A stretch of DNA of 64,000 nt from Pedococcus dokdonensis. Lineage in GTDB: Bacteria; Actinomycetota; Actinomycetes; Actinomycetales; Dermatophilaceae. Positions within the stretch are counted from its first letter, which is position 1. Each line of letters starts with the position of its first letter. The stretch is from the NCBI RefSeq assembly GCF_900104525.1, contig NZ_LT629711.1:3720001-3784000 (forward strand), read 5' to 3'. The notes below the pieces were generated by a model. The model did no database searches. It had not been told where the DNA came from and saw nothing but the letters and a program-made list of their open reading frames with translations. Both the position numbers and the translations under genes were made by a program. This document shows, in pieces, positions 37,795 to 47,621 of this stretch.

Positions 37795-39206
37795 TGGCTC
37801 CCACCTCGGGCGCTGGGGCGCCGAAGAAGAAGCCGGCCCGCAAGAGCACGCTGGCGGTGGGTGCAGCACGGGCGTCGGGGGAGCGCGCCAAGCGCCGTAG
37901 CACCCCGCTCATCGCGGCCGACCCGGCTCGCCCGGCCGAGACCGCACCCGCAACCCCCGCTCAGGCCGCCCCCACGCCGGCCACCCCTGCGGCGGTCACC
38001 TCCACGGCGGCAACGCTCGCCCCGGCCGCGTCGAGCGGGAAGCACCGCCCGCGCCCGGTCGCCAAGTCGGTCCCGACGCGCAAGGCGGTGGCCCGCTCCG
38101 GGGCCCGCACCACGAAGCCGTCCCGAGCGGCGGCCGCCGGACCCCGGCGCGACGAGGGCGGCGCGACGTCGGCGAGCCCGCGGCATACCCCGGCCCCGAA
38201 GGTGCGCGCCCTCAAGGCGGTCACCGACGACGTCGTCGTGCCCGAGCCCGCGATCGGCGCCGGCTCGTCGGGCGGGTCGCGCAGCATCGCCCCGGGCGTG
38301 GAAGAGCTGCTGACGGCCGGCATCGCCGCCGTGCGGGTGGCCGCCGAGGCCGCAGGCATCTCGCCCGACGACGTCGAGCGGCACCTCGCCTCGATGCTCT
38401 CCTTCGTCCGGCGGCGGGTGACCGGGGACTACACGGTCGACGAGTTCGGCTTCGACGAGGACTTCACCCGGCACTTCTACCTGCCGGTGCTGCGCCCCCT
38501 CTACCGCTCGTGGTTCCGGGTCGAGGTGCGCGGGATCGAGAACATCCCCTCCGAGGGTGGCGGCCTGGTCGTGGCCAACCACTCCGGCACCGTCGCCATG
38601 GACTCCCTGATGACGCAGGTGGCCGTCCACGACGAGCACCCGGAGCACCGGCACCTGCGCATGCTCGGCGCCGACCTCGTGTTCCAGACCCCGGTGATCG
38701 GCCAGGTCGCGCGCAAGTCCGGGTCGACCCTGGCCGCCAACCCCGACGCCGAGCGGCTGCTGTCGAGCGGTGAGCTGTGCGGGGTGTGGCCGGAGGGGTT
38801 CAAGGGTGTGGGCAAGCCGTTCAGCGAGCGCTACAAGCTGCAGCGGTTCGGGCGTGGCGGCTTCGTCTCCGCGGCCCTGCGCACCGGGGCGCCGATCATC
38901 CCGTGCTCGATCGTCGGGGCCGAGGAGATCTACCCGATCATCGGCAACGCGAAGGCCGTCGCCCGGCTGCTCGGGGCGCCGTACGCACCGATCACGCCGA
39001 CCTGGCCGCTGCTCGGTCCGCTCGGGCTGATCCCGTTGCCGAGCAAGTGGATCATCGAGTTCGGGTCACCGGTCGAGACCGCCGACCTGGGCCCGAACGC
39101 CGCCGACGACCCGATGCTCGTGTTCGACCTCACCGACCAGGTGCGCGAGACGATCCAGCAGACCCTCTACTCGCTGCTGATGCAGCGTCGGTCGGTCTTC
39201 TTCTGA
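37794..39206 (+). CDS. Lysophospholipid acyltransferase (PlsC-like) with long disordered N terminus
   Basis: The protein has 470 residues. About 160 N-terminal residues are Ala/Pro/Lys/Arg-rich and probably disordered. The catalytic domain has the HX4D box NHSGTVAMDSLM, the glycine-rich GVWPEGFKGVGKPFSERYKLQRFGRGGF (FPEG-like box) and PIIPCSIVGAEE. It probably acylates lysophosphatidic acid or a related lipid at the membrane; Rv0502 is the mycobacterial counterpart. It overlaps the epimerase stop by one base, so the two are coupled. Confidence 0.88.
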   Translation: MAPTSGAGAPKKKPARKSTLAVGAARASGERAKRRSTPLIAADPARPAETAPATPAQAAPTPATPAAVTSTAATLAPAASSGKHRPRPVAKSVPTRKAVARSGARTTKPSRAAAAGPRRDEGGATSASPRHTPAPKVRALKAVTDDVVVPEPAIGAGSSGGSRSIAPGVEELLTAGIAAVRVAAEAAGISPDDVERHLASMLSFVRRRVTGDYTVDEFGFDEDFTRHFYLPVLRPLYRSWFRVEVRGIENIPSEGGGLVVANHSGTVAMDSLMTQVAVHDEHPEHRHLRMLGADLVFQTPVIGQVARKSGSTLAANPDAERLLSSGELCGVWPEGFKGVGKPFSERYKLQRFGRGGFVSAALRTGAPIIPCSIVGAEEIYPIIGNAKAVARLLGAPYAPITPTWPLLGPLGLIPLPSKWIIEFGSPVETADLGPNAADDPMLVFDLTDQVRETIQQTLYSLLMQRRSVFF

Positions 39207-39243
39207 CCGGTCCGGCCAGCCGCGGAGACGGGCGTGGCGCCGG

Positions 39244-40413
39244 TCAGGGGAGGGTGACGGTGACGCCCGGCAGGGTGACCGGCCCGAGCGTGCTGCTGGG
39301 CACGGTCGCGCCGACACCGGTGCCCACGCTCAGCGTGGGGAGCGGCACGGTGGCCGTGAGGGAGGGGACGATCGGGACCGAGACGCTCAGCGTCGGCAGG
39401 CCCACGCTGGCGCCGCCGGTACCGACGCTGGCGCTGCCGCCGCCCCCACCCACGACGGGACCGCTGCTGCTCGATCCCCCCGGCACGGGCACGCCGCCCG
39501 GCACGGTGACGGCGGTGCTGGGCACGGTGATGCCGCCCGACGCCGAGCTGGTCGCCGAGCCGGAGGGTGCGGTCGTGGCCGACGAGCCGGGCAGCGAGGC
39601 CGGCCCGAGGGTCGAGGAGACCGCCCCGGTGCAGGCACCGCCGCAGGCCGCGATCCGGCGGGCGGTGCTCTCCTCGGTGTCGCGCAGGAGGGCCACGAGC
39701 TCCGCGAGCTTCGGCTGGGAGCCCGCCGGCACCTCGGTGCGCAGGGCGTCGAGCTGCGGGAGGGTGCGGGCGGTGAAGTCGCGCATCGCGATGAGCGACT
39801 GCGGGTTGCCGGTCGTCGCGTAGGCGGTGTCGAGCGCCTGTCGGCCCTGGCGGACCGAGTCGATCGCCCCGCCGAGTGCGGTGTTGATGTCGCCGGCGTC
39901 GTCGTCGCTGCGCTCGGCGAGGGTGCGGGCGTCCGAGACGTGCCCCTGCGCCTGGGCGAGGAGGGTCTGGCCACGCTCGAGGTCGCCGTCGGCCAGGCGG
40001 ACGGCGACGCCGTCGAGCCAGCCCTTGACCGGGTAGAGCGCCTGGCCGGGGACGGAGCCGCGCGATGCCACCCCGACGACACCACCGACCAGGAGTGCGG
40101 ACGCGGCGGCACCGGCCAGCAAGCGGGGGAGGCCACGACCCACCACGACCACGACGGGGGTGGTCCGGGAGGCGGCTCGGCGGGCGGCGGCGGCCTTGGC
40201 GGCGACCGGGCTGGGGGCGGGCATCCGGGCGGCCTCGGCCATCAGCCGCTCGCGCAGGGTGGCCACGAACTCGGCGTCGGCCGCCGGGACGGCCGAGGTC
40301 AGGCCGACGAGGTGTCGGCTGGTCTCGACGAGCTCCGCCAGGCCGGCGTCGGTGACCCGCTCGCCGTCGAGGGCGCGCTGGAAACGGTCGGCCGAGCGGT
40401 TCAGTACTGGCAT
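39244..40413 (-). CDS. DUF5667 membrane protein, candidate anti-sigma factor (RsbN-like)
   Basis: The protein has 389 residues. The N-terminal 90 include LVETSRHLVGLTSAVPAADAEFVATLRERLM, a helical region like the DUF5667/anti-sigma segment. One transmembrane helix (LLAGAAASALLVGGVVGVAS) follows, then a DUF5667 helical domain rich in ALYPVKGWLDGVAVRLADGDLERGQTLLAQA, and a Val/Pro/Ser/Thr/Gly-rich extracellular tail. In Streptomyces, rsbN beside bldN encodes the membrane anti-sigma factor. It lies immediately downstream of the sigma gene here, so the same pairing is inferred. Confidence 0.75.
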   Translation of the reverse strand: MPVLNRSADRFQRALDGERVTDAGLAELVETSRHLVGLTSAVPAADAEFVATLRERLMAEAARMPAPSPVAAKAAAARRAASRTTPVVVVVGRGLPRLLAGAAASALLVGGVVGVASRGSVPGQALYPVKGWLDGVAVRLADGDLERGQTLLAQAQGHVSDARTLAERSDDDAGDINTALGGAIDSVRQGRQALDTAYATTGNPQSLIAMRDFTARTLPQLDALRTEVPAGSQPKLAELVALLRDTEESTARRIAACGGACTGAVSSTLGPASLPGSSATTAPSGSATSSASGGITVPSTAVTVPGGVPVPGGSSSSGPVVGGGGGSASVGTGGASVGLPTLSVSVPIVPSLTATVPLPTLSVGTGVGATVPSSTLGPVTLPGVTVTLP

Positions 40414-40575
40414 GCCGGCTTCTCCCTCCCCAGCCCTGCTGCGACCCGTGCGGTGGTCCCGGGCGGGATCCCTGCGGTGGAGTCGATGACGGTCGTTCGT
40501 GCTGAGAACGAGCGGCGGACCCGGAAGTTACGCGTCGACCCGTAGCGATATCCGGGTCGGTCCCCCCGGGACTGG

Positions 40576-41367
40576 TCACAGGTCCACATCGGCCAGCTCC
40601 CGGTGCAGGGCGCGCACGGCGCGGAGCTGGAGCTGCTTGACCGCACCCTCGGACTTGCCGAGCACCTTCGCGGTCTCGGCCAGGCTGAGCCCCTGGAGGA
40701 ACCGGAGCACCACGCACTCGGCCTGCTCGGGCTTGAGGCCCTTGACCGCCTCGAGCAACCGCTGGTCGCGGAGCCGGTCGAGCACCTCGTGGTCGGGCGC
40801 CGCTTCGACCCGCGGGTCGGCGTCGAGCATGTCGGCCGTCGAGACCTCCATGCGGAACCGTGCGGACTTGGCGTTGTCGGTGATCAGGTTGCGGGCGATC
40901 GTGATGAACCACGCCGCGATGTCGCGGCCCTGCCACGAGAAGGAGTCCATCCGGCGCAGCGCCCGCAGGAAGGTCTCGGAGGTGATGTCCTCGGCCAGCT
41001 GCTTCCCGCCCACCCGGACGTAGACGTAGCGGTAGACGACGTCGACGTAGCGCTCGTAGAGCAGGCCGAACGCCTCGCTGTCACCCCGCTGCGCGAGCTC
41101 GACCAGGGCCGAGACCCGCTCGAAGTCCTGGGGCGCCTCACCCGGTCCGAAGCTGGCTCGGGTGGCGGACCCGCCCGACCCCCCGGATCCACCGGACAGC
41201 GTGCCGGCGTCGCCGGCGATGCTGAGCGCCACGCGCAGGGAGTCGAGGAACTGGGCGGTCGCCGGGCCGAGGCCGTGGTCATCGCCCGGGCCGGTGCCGA
41301 CGCCCGCGTAACCGAACGCCGGTCGGTTCGTTGGCCAGGTCGCAGTGCCTCGGGCAGGGCTGAGCAC
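40576..41367 (-). CDS. ECF sigma factor, BldN-like
   Basis: This 263-residue sigma-70-family protein has region 2 at about 95-165 (ALVELAQRGDSEAFGLLYERYVDVVYRYVY, then WQGRDIAAWFITIARNLITDNAKS) and region 4 at 205-260 (LKPEQAECVVLRFLQGLSLAETAKVLGKSEGAVKQLQLRAVRALH). The first 90 residues are a Gly/Ser-rich extension (GGSGGSGGS) like the BldN pro-sequence. In Streptomyces, bldN and rsbN lie close to rex-hemACD, as here. The precise start is uncertain because the N terminus is unlike known proteins. The regulon is unknown. Confidence 0.85.
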   Translation of the reverse strand: MLSPARGTATWPTNRPAFGYAGVGTGPGDDHGLGPATAQFLDSLRVALSIAGDAGTLSGGSGGSGGSATRASFGPGEAPQDFERVSALVELAQRGDSEAFGLLYERYVDVVYRYVYVRVGGKQLAEDITSETFLRALRRMDSFSWQGRDIAAWFITIARNLITDNAKSARFRMEVSTADMLDADPRVEAAPDHEVLDRLRDQRLLEAVKGLKPEQAECVVLRFLQGLSLAETAKVLGKSEGAVKQLQLRAVRALHRELADVDL

Positions 41368-41555
41368 CGCGAGTCGTCTCGCGGCGCTGCGACCTGCAAA
41401 GAACCGGATGGCGGCCTCCTGACCGGGACAGTTTCCCCGATAAGGGTCGGATTGTCAGGAGACGTGCGCCACAGCGGCCGCCCACAGCGCGGGCGATCAC
41501 ACGCAACCCCAACCAAACGCGGGTATGCGGCGTGGTCGCCGCCTGCGACAGTCCG

Positions 41556-42365
41556 TCAGCGCGAGCGGCGTCGAGCGGCTGCCGCCGCGAGCGCGCCGGC
41601 GAGGGCGGTGGCCCCGACCGCCTGGACGCCGACCTTCGCGGCTCGCCGGCCGGTGCGGTAGTCGCGGATCGTCCAGCCGTGCGCACGGGCGTGGTCGCGC
41701 AGGGCGCCGTCGGGGTTGATCGCGCACGGGTGGCCGACCAGCGAGAGCATCGGGATGTCGTTCGCCGAGTCCGAGTAGGCCGAGCACCTGGCGAGGTCGA
41801 AGCCGCGCTCGAGCGCCAGTGCCTCGATCGCGGTGGCCTTCGCGGCGCCGTGCAGTGGCTCCCCGGACAGCCGCCCGGTGTAGACGCCGTCGACGGACTC
41901 GGCCACCGTGCCGAGGGCCCCGGTCAGGCCGAGCCGGTCGGCGATCACCTGGGCGACCTCGACCGGCGTGGCGGTGACCAGCCAGACCTCCTGGCCCTCG
42001 TCGAGGTGCATCCGGGTCAGCGCCTGCGTGCCGGGCCAGATCTTGTCGTGCATCGCCTCGTCGAAGATCTCCTCGCCGATGGCGCCGATCTCGGCGACGG
42101 AGTGCCCGGCGATGAAGCCGAGCGCCTGCTCACGGATCTGCTCGACATGCTCGAGGTTCTCGCCGAGGGCGGCGAACCGCAGCTGCTTCCACGCCATCGC
42201 GCTCACGTCGCGCACCGTGAAGAAGTCGCGCCGCCACAGGCCGAGTGCCAGGTGCCAGATGCTCGCGCCGCGCATGACGGTGTTGTCGACGTCGAAGAAC
42301 GCGGCCGCTGAGCGGTCCGGCGCAACGGCGAGGGCCCGCTCCAGGTCGCTCGTCCGGTCCGTCAT
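41556..42365 (-). CDS. HAD-superfamily phosphatase, SerB-like (subfamily IB)
   Basis: The protein has 269 residues. It has the nucleophile motif [11 protein letters not shown], the motif II Thr in [19 protein letters not shown], and motif [24 protein letters not shown]. It fits the HAD-IB group (PSPase-like), where Rv0505c (serB1) holds the same place before hemA. The C terminus has a hydrophobic Ala-rich helix and RRRSR. The ATG at 42365 is 7 bases after a TAGGCT hexamer on its strand. Confidence 0.88.
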   Translation of the reverse strand: MTDRTSDLERALAVAPDRSAAAFFDVDNTVMRGASIWHLALGLWRRDFFTVRDVSAMAWKQLRFAALGENLEHVEQIREQALGFIAGHSVAEIGAIGEEIFDEAMHDKIWPGTQALTRMHLDEGQEVWLVTATPVEVAQVIADRLGLTGALGTVAESVDGVYTGRLSGEPLHGAAKATAIEALALERGFDLARCSAYSDSANDIPMLSLVGHPCAINPDGALRDHARAHGWTIRDYRTGRRAAKVGVQAVGATALAGALAAAAARRRSR

Positions 42366-42372
42366 GCCGGCC

Positions 42373-42378
42373 AGCCTA
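42373..42378 (-). promoter_or_regulatory. -10-like hexamer TAGGCT on the minus strand, 7 nt before an ATG
   Basis: Read on the minus strand, TAGGCT ends 7 bases before the HAD ATG at 42365. It is divergent from the hexamer of the glutaredoxin-like gene. Confidence 0.4.
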
Positions 42379-42420
42379 GGGTGGCCGGTACGGACGGCCG
42401 CGGGCGGTGCGGCGGCGGCA

Positions 42421-42426
42421 TACCCT
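42421..42426 (+). promoter_or_regulatory. -10-like hexamer TACCCT, 6 nt before a GTG
   Basis: TACCCT ends 6 bases before the GTG at 42433 and overlaps a CGGCATAC octamer. Confidence 0.4.
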
Positions 42427-42432
42427 CGGGGT

Positions 42433-42699
42433 GTGACCCAGCAGCCCACGTCCGGCGAGCCGCGCATCACCCTGGTGAGCAAGCCCGGGTGCCACCTGTG
42501 CGAGGAGGCCCGCGCGGTGATCGAGCGGGTCGCCGCCGACCTCGGGGTGGGCTGGGTGGAGCGGTCGATCGAGGACGACCCGGCGCTGCGGCAGCGGTAC
42601 TGGGAGGAGATCCCGGTGACCTTCGTCGACGGCCGGCAGCACGACTACTGGCGGGTCGACGAGACGCGGCTGCGGGCCGCACTGACCCGCTCGGAGTGA
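42433..42699 (+). CDS. Glutaredoxin-like (DUF836) protein
   Basis: This 88-residue thioredoxin-fold protein has the active-site pair in [11 protein letters not shown] and a cis-Pro region EIPVTFVDG. Rv0508 in the same genomic place is of this family. It likely works in disulfide reduction in the cytoplasm. It is upstream of rex with a 144-base gap holding the rex promoter. Confidence 0.85.
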   Translation: MTQQPTSGEPRITLVSKPGCHLCEEARAVIERVAADLGVGWVERSIEDDPALRQRYWEEIPVTFVDGRQHDYWRVDETRLRAALTRSE

Positions 42700-42748
42700 C
42701 GCGGCTCACGTGCTCGACGCGTGCTCCGTGAGACGGCTGCTTGTGACT

Positions 42749-42777
42749 TTGTGCATCCGTTCACAAAAGCGTAGCCT
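42749..42777 (+). promoter_or_regulatory. Rex operator and promoter of rex-hemACDB
   Basis: TTGTGCATCCGTTCACAA (42749-42766) matches the Rex operator TTGTGAA-N4-TTCACAA at all but one position. It overlaps a promoter: -35 TTGTGC, 17-base spacer, -10 TAGCCT (42772-42777). Rex binds when NADH is low, so rex and heme synthesis would rise when NADH/NAD+ rises. Confidence 0.85.
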
Positions 42778-42843
42778 GCAGAGGCTCCCGTCCGCCCCAG
42801 CCAGGCGCGGACTGCCAGTGATGAGAAGGAGCCGGAAGAGACT

Positions 42844-43569
42844 GTGTCTGCCGACCCGAGCGCCCGTCGGGGCATTCCCGACGCCACGGTCGCACGGCTA
42901 CCCGAGTACCTCCGTGCCCTGACGGGGCTGGCGGAGCGCGGGATCACGTCGGTGTCCTCCGAGGAGCTCGCCTCGGCGGCCGGGGTGCGCAGCGCCAAGC
43001 TCCGCAAGGACCTCTCCCACCTCGGCTCCTACGGTGTGCGCGGGGTCGGCTACGAGGTCGACCACCTCGCCTACCAGATCTCCCGCGAGCTCGGCCTCAC
43101 CCAGGACTGGGCGGTGGCCATCATCGGGATGGGAAACCTCGGCCACGCCCTCGCCGCCTACAGCGGCTTCGCGACGCGCGGCTTCCGGGTCGTCGCCCTG
43201 CTCGACCAGGACGCCGGTCTGCTGGGGCAGGAGATCGCCGGGCTCACCGTGCAGCCGATGACCGCGCTCGACGAGCTGGTCGCCGAGCAGGGCCTGGCCA
43301 TCGGTGTCATCGCCACGCCCGCCGCGTCGGCCCAGGCGGTCTGTGACCAGCTGGTCGCCGCCGGGGTCCGTTCCATCCTCAACTTCGCGCCGTGCGTGCT
43401 GGCCGTGCCCGACGACGTCGACGTGCGCAAGGTCGACCTGTCCACCGAGCTGCAGATCCTCGCCTTCCACGAGCAGCGCAAGGCGCTCGCGGCCGAGGGC
43501 TCGCTCGGGGGCCTCGACGGCAACCTCGACGGCTCACTCGGCCCGGTCCCCAAGGCGGTGAACCGATGA
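42844..43569 (+). CDS. rex: Redox-sensing transcriptional repressor Rex
   Basis: The protein has 241 residues. Residues 15-75 form a winged helix (LRALTGLAERGITSVSSEELASAAGVRSAKLRKDLSHLGSYG) and residues 90-220 a Rossmann domain with IIGMGNLGHALAAY. It senses the NADH/NAD+ ratio and represses respiratory and heme genes. The GTG start at 42844 follows gaaggagccggaagag. The gene overlaps hemA as ATGA, and an operator with a single mismatch lies in its promoter, so it is autoregulated. The Asp/Gly-rich C-terminal tail is extra. Confidence 0.96.
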   Translation: MSADPSARRGIPDATVARLPEYLRALTGLAERGITSVSSEELASAAGVRSAKLRKDLSHLGSYGVRGVGYEVDHLAYQISRELGLTQDWAVAIIGMGNLGHALAAYSGFATRGFRVVALLDQDAGLLGQEIAGLTVQPMTALDELVAEQGLAIGVIATPAASAQAVCDQLVAAGVRSILNFAPCVLAVPDDVDVRKVDLSTELQILAFHEQRKALAAEGSLGGLDGNLDGSLGPVPKAVNR

Positions 43570-44876
43570 GCCTGGTGATCCTGGGCCTGTCCCACCACAC
43601 CGCCCCGCTGCCGCTGCTCGAGGCGATGACCCTCGACGCCGAGGGGCGTCGTGCCCTGTCGGCCAGCCTCACCCGCCGCGACAACCTCTCCGAGGCGATC
43701 GTGGTCTCGACCTGCAACCGCACCGAGGTCTACGCCGAGTCGGCCACCTTCCACGGTGCGGTCACCGACATCGCCGACGCCCTCACCGAGGTCACCGGCG
43801 TCGGCCGTGACGAGCTGCGCGAGCACCTCTACGTGCACTACGAGGACCGCGCCATCGCGCACGCCTTCACGGTCGCCTGCGGGCTCGACTCGATGGCGGT
43901 CGGCGAGGCCCAGATCCTCGGCCAGATGCGCACCGCCCTGCGTGAGTCGCAGAAGTCCGGGCACGCCGGACCGGCCCTCAACACCCTGTTCCAGCAGGCC
44001 CTGCGGGTCGGCAAGAGGGCGCACACCGAGACCGCCATCGATGCGGTCAGCGTCTCGCTCGTCGAGGCCGGGCTCGCCCGTGCCGAGCGCGAGCTCGGTC
44101 CGCTGACCGGCCTCAAGGTCCTCGTCGTCGGCGCCGGTGGCATGAGCTCGCTGGCCGCCACGACCGTGGCCCGACGCGGAGCCGCCGGCCTGACCATCGT
44201 CAACCGCACCCTGGCCAAGGCGGTCCGCCTGGCCGAGCGCACCGGTGGCACGGCCCGTCCGCTCGAGGACCTGTCGGCGGCCCTCGCCGGGGCGGACGTC
44301 GTGATCTCGTGCACCGGGTCGACCGGCGTGGTCGTCGACCTCGCCACCGCGGGCGACGCCCAGGTGGCCCGTGCCGGCCGTCCGCAGGCCTACATCGACC
44401 TGGCCCTCCCGCACGACGTGGCACCGGAGGTCGCCTCGCTCAGCGGGGTGACCCTCGCCGGGCTCGCCACGCTGGGCGAGGACCTGGCCGGCGGCGCGAC
44501 GCCGCCGCAGGTGAGCGAGGTGGCCGACCTCGTCATCGGCGAGGTCGCGGCATACCTCACCTCGCGGGCCGCGGAGAGCGTCGCCCCGACGGTCGCCGCC
44601 CTGCGCTCGCACGCCGCCGACGTCGTCGCCGCTGAGCTGACCCGGCTCGACCAGCGGCTGCCCGAGCTCGACGACGTGGCGCGGGCCGAGGTCCAGCTCG
44701 CGGTGCACCGGATCGTCGAGAAGCTGCTGCACACGCCGACCGTCCGGGTGAAGGAGCGCGCCGTGGGTGGCCAGGGCGCCGACTACGCCGAGGCGCTGCG
44801 GGAGCTCTTCGACCTGCGTCCGGGCGAGACGGCGACGGCCTCCGTGCCGCCGCCCGAGCGGGGAGGTATGCCGTGA
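43566..44876 (+). CDS. hemA: Glutamyl-tRNA reductase HemA
   Basis: This 436-residue NADPH enzyme reduces glutamyl-tRNA to glutamate-1-semialdehyde, the first committed step of C5 heme synthesis. It has the catalytic Cys in STCNRTEVY, the [11 protein letters not shown] motif, the Rossmann [13 protein letters not shown] and the C-terminal dimerisation domain (FDLRPGE). Its partner HemL is encoded at 51236. It is in an overlapping operon with rex and hemC. Confidence 0.97.
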   Translation: MSLVILGLSHHTAPLPLLEAMTLDAEGRRALSASLTRRDNLSEAIVVSTCNRTEVYAESATFHGAVTDIADALTEVTGVGRDELREHLYVHYEDRAIAHAFTVACGLDSMAVGEAQILGQMRTALRESQKSGHAGPALNTLFQQALRVGKRAHTETAIDAVSVSLVEAGLARAERELGPLTGLKVLVVGAGGMSSLAATTVARRGAAGLTIVNRTLAKAVRLAERTGGTARPLEDLSAALAGADVVISCTGSTGVVVDLATAGDAQVARAGRPQAYIDLALPHDVAPEVASLSGVTLAGLATLGEDLAGGATPPQVSEVADLVIGEVAAYLTSRAAESVAPTVAALRSHAADVVAAELTRLDQRLPELDDVARAEVQLAVHRIVEKLLHTPTVRVKERAVGGQGADYAEALRELFDLRPGETATASVPPPERGGMP

Positions 44877-45979
44877 GCGCACCCGCCACTGCCCCCCTCG
44901 CCCTGCGTCTGGGCACCCGTCGCAGTGCCCTCGCGACCACCCAGTCCGGCTGGGTGGCCGACCGGCTGCGCGCCCACGGCCACACCGTCGAGCTCGTGGA
45001 GATCGTGACGGAGGGCGACACCTCGACCGCGTCGCTCGCCTCGATCGGCGGCACCGGCGTCTTCGCCGCCGCCCTGCGGCGCGCCCTGCTGGCCGGCGAG
45101 GTCGACTTCGCGGTGCACTCGCTCAAGGACCTGCCGACCGCGGCCGAGCCCGGCCTGGTCGTCGCGGCGGTCCCGGTGCGGGAGGACCCGCGCGACGTGC
45201 TGGTGTCCTCCGGCGGGCGCACCCTCGGTGAGCTCGGCGAGGGTGCCGTGGTCGGCACCGGCTCCCCGCGTCGCGTCGCCCAGCTCGCTGCCCTCGGGCT
45301 CGGCCTCTCGTTCAAGGACATCCGCGGCAACGTCGACACCCGCATCGGGCTGGTCCGCGACGGCGCCCTGGACGGTGTCGTGCTGGCCCGCGCCGGACTG
45401 GCCCGGCTCGGCCGGCTCGACGACGTGGCCGAGGCGCTCGACCCGCTGCAGATGCTCCCGGCCCCCGGGCAGGGTGCGCTCGCGGTCGAGTGCCGCACCG
45501 ACGACCACGTGACGCAGGCTGCCCTCGCGGTCCTCGACGACGCCGACACCCGCTCCTGCGTGACGGCGGAGCGCGCCGTGCTGGCCGCCCTCGAAGCCGG
45601 CTGCTCCGCCCCCGTCGGGGCGCTGGCCGAGGTCGTGGAGGGAGAGGACGGCCTCGAGCTGTCGCTGCGCGCCTTCGTCGGGGCCGTCGACGGGTCGTTC
45701 GACCTGCGGCGCTCGCTCGTGGGCGGTGTCGACGACGCCGAGGCCCTGGGTCGCCGGCTCGCCGCCGTGCTGCTCGACGACGGCGGCGACCTGCTCCGCG
45801 GCCCGGAGGAGCGACCACCCGCCCCCGATGCACCCGGCCCCGCCGGTGCCGGTCCCGCAGGCAGCCACGACGCGCAGCCGCCCGACCCACCCGGGGCGAC
45901 CGGAGCCGATCCGCTCGCCGCCACCGACCGCAGCACCGACCGCATTTCCGATCACGACAGCACGGAGCGTGCACTGTGA
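44873..45979 (+). CDS. hemC: Porphobilinogen deaminase HemC with extended C terminus
   Basis: The protein has 368 residues. It starts with [22 protein letters not shown] and has the dipyrromethane-cofactor Cys in [10 protein letters not shown], with the GDTSTAS and SLKDLPT substrate loops. It polymerises four porphobilinogen into hydroxymethylbilane. The family is usually about 310 residues; the last 50 here are Pro/Ala/Gly-rich and probably disordered. The GTG start overlaps hemA by 4 bases, and its stop overlaps the next GTG. Confidence 0.96.
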   Translation: MSAPATAPLALRLGTRRSALATTQSGWVADRLRAHGHTVELVEIVTEGDTSTASLASIGGTGVFAAALRRALLAGEVDFAVHSLKDLPTAAEPGLVVAAVPVREDPRDVLVSSGGRTLGELGEGAVVGTGSPRRVAQLAALGLGLSFKDIRGNVDTRIGLVRDGALDGVVLARAGLARLGRLDDVAEALDPLQMLPAPGQGALAVECRTDDHVTQAALAVLDDADTRSCVTAERAVLAALEAGCSAPVGALAEVVEGEDGLELSLRAFVGAVDGSFDLRRSLVGGVDDAEALGRRLAAVLLDDGGDLLRGPEERPPAPDAPGPAGAGPAGSHDAQPPDPPGATGADPLAATDRSTDRISDHDSTERAL

Positions 45980-47616
45980 GCCCCACGCGCTCGACCACCA
46001 CATCCACCACCACGACCACCCGCCCGAGCCGGGTGCCGGGTCGCGTCGCCTTCGTCGGCGCCGGCCCCGGTGACGCCGGGCTGATGACCGTCCGGTCCCG
46101 CGACCTGCTCGCCGCCGCCGACGTCGTCGTCATCGACCAGGTCGCCCGCGAGGACGTCGTGTCCCGCTACTGCCGCGAGGGCGTCGAGGTCGTCGACGCC
46201 GGCCACGGCGACCACGGACAGCCGCTGACCCACGCCATGCGCGCCAAGCTCGTGGTCAAGGCGGCGAAGTCGGCCACCGGCGGCCTCGTCGTCCGGCTGA
46301 TGGACGGCGACCCGGCGACCTTCAACGGGCTGGCCGAGGAGGCTGTCGCCTGCCAGAAGGCCGGCATCGGCTTCGACATCGTGCCCGGCGTCAGCGCCGT
46401 CTCGGCGGTCCCGGCCTACGCGGGCATCCCGCTGACGTCGAGCAGCTCGCCCGCCGTCCACGTGATCTCCGCGAACGACCGCCACGTCGACTGGGCCGCC
46501 TCGGTGGCCGAGTCGGTCACGGTCGTGCTGCTCGGGCAGCCCGACGACCTGGGCGCGGCGCTCGGCAAGCTCCTCGCCGCCGGCCGCGGGGCCGAGAGCC
46601 CGGTCGCCCTGACCGAGCGTGGCACCACGATCCGCCAGGCCACCCGGGTCACCACCCTCGGCGAGGTCGCGAAGGTGATGAAGACCCTGGAGTTCCCGGC
46701 CCTGGCCGTGGTTGGCTCGACCGTGGCCCTTCGCGACCAGCTGTCCTGGTTCGAGACCAAGCCGCTCTTCGGCTGGAACGTCCTGGTGCCCCGCACCAAG
46801 GAGCAGTCCGGGTCGACCATCACCCGGCTCGAGTCCTACGGCGCGACGGCCGAGGTCGTCCCGACCATCTCGGTCGAGCCGCCGCGCACGCCCCAGCAGA
46901 TGGAGCGTGCGGTCAAGGGCCTGGTCACCGGCCGCTACGAGTGGATCGGCTTCACCTCGGTCAACGCCGTCAAGGCGGTGCGCGAGAAGTTCGAGGAGTT
47001 CGGGCTCGACGCCCGCGCCTTCGCGGGGTTGAAGATCGCCGCCGTGGGTGGCGTCACCGCCGCGGCGCTGCGCGAGTGGGGCATCGTGCCCGACCTGGTG
47101 CCCTCCGACGAGCAGTCCGCGCACGGGCTGCTGGAGGACTGGCCGCCGTTCGACGAGGTGCTAGACCCGATCAACCGGGTCTTCCTGCCGCGCGCCGACA
47201 TCGCCACCGACACCCTCGTCGCTGGCCTGCAGGAGATGGGCTGGGAGGTGGACGACGTCACGGCCTACCGCACCGTGCGCGCCGCCCCGCCCGCCGCCCA
47301 CATCCGCGAGGCCATCAAGGGCGGGCAGTTCGACGCGGCGGTGTTCACGTCGTCCTCGACGGTGCGCAACCTCGTCGGCATCGCCGGCAAGCCGCACCCG
47401 TCGACGGTGATCGCCTGCATCGGCCCGGCCACCGCCAAGACGGCCGAGGAGCACGGCCTGCGGGTCGACGTCCTCGCACCCGAGGCGTCGTCCGACTCGC
47501 TGGTCGACGCGCTGGCCGACTACGGGCTGGGGCTGGCTGCGGCCGCGGCCGAGGCCGGCGAACCGGTGCTGCGTCCCAGCGCCAAGAAGTCCGCCTCGCG
47601 CCGGCGCGCCAAGTAG
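45976..47616 (+). CDS. cobA-hemD: Fused uroporphyrinogen-III C-methyltransferase / uroporphyrinogen-III synthase
   Basis: The protein has 546 residues with two domains. The SAM methyltransferase domain (about 25-265) has [36 protein letters not shown] and [19 protein letters not shown]. The HemD domain (275-530) has [32 protein letters not shown] and [15 protein letters not shown]. Such fusions are standard in actinobacteria. The enzyme closes the tetrapyrrole ring to uroporphyrinogen III and can methylate it toward siroheme or cobalamin. The start is GTG, followed by a Thr-rich linker. Confidence 0.95.
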   Translation: MSPTRSTTTSTTTTTRPSRVPGRVAFVGAGPGDAGLMTVRSRDLLAAADVVVIDQVAREDVVSRYCREGVEVVDAGHGDHGQPLTHAMRAKLVVKAAKSATGGLVVRLMDGDPATFNGLAEEAVACQKAGIGFDIVPGVSAVSAVPAYAGIPLTSSSSPAVHVISANDRHVDWAASVAESVTVVLLGQPDDLGAALGKLLAAGRGAESPVALTERGTTIRQATRVTTLGEVAKVMKTLEFPALAVVGSTVALRDQLSWFETKPLFGWNVLVPRTKEQSGSTITRLESYGATAEVVPTISVEPPRTPQQMERAVKGLVTGRYEWIGFTSVNAVKAVREKFEEFGLDARAFAGLKIAAVGGVTAAALREWGIVPDLVPSDEQSAHGLLEDWPPFDEVLDPINRVFLPRADIATDTLVAGLQEMGWEVDDVTAYRTVRAAPPAAHIREAIKGGQFDAAVFTSSSTVRNLVGIAGKPHPSTVIACIGPATAKTAEEHGLRVDVLAPEASSDSLVDALADYGLGLAAAAAEAGEPVLRPSAKKSASRRRAK

Positions 47617-47621
47617 CCACG

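Noticed and set aside
42700..42843. A riboswitch upstream of rex
   Set aside because: The space is filled by a promoter and Rex operator with no room for a structured aptamer.
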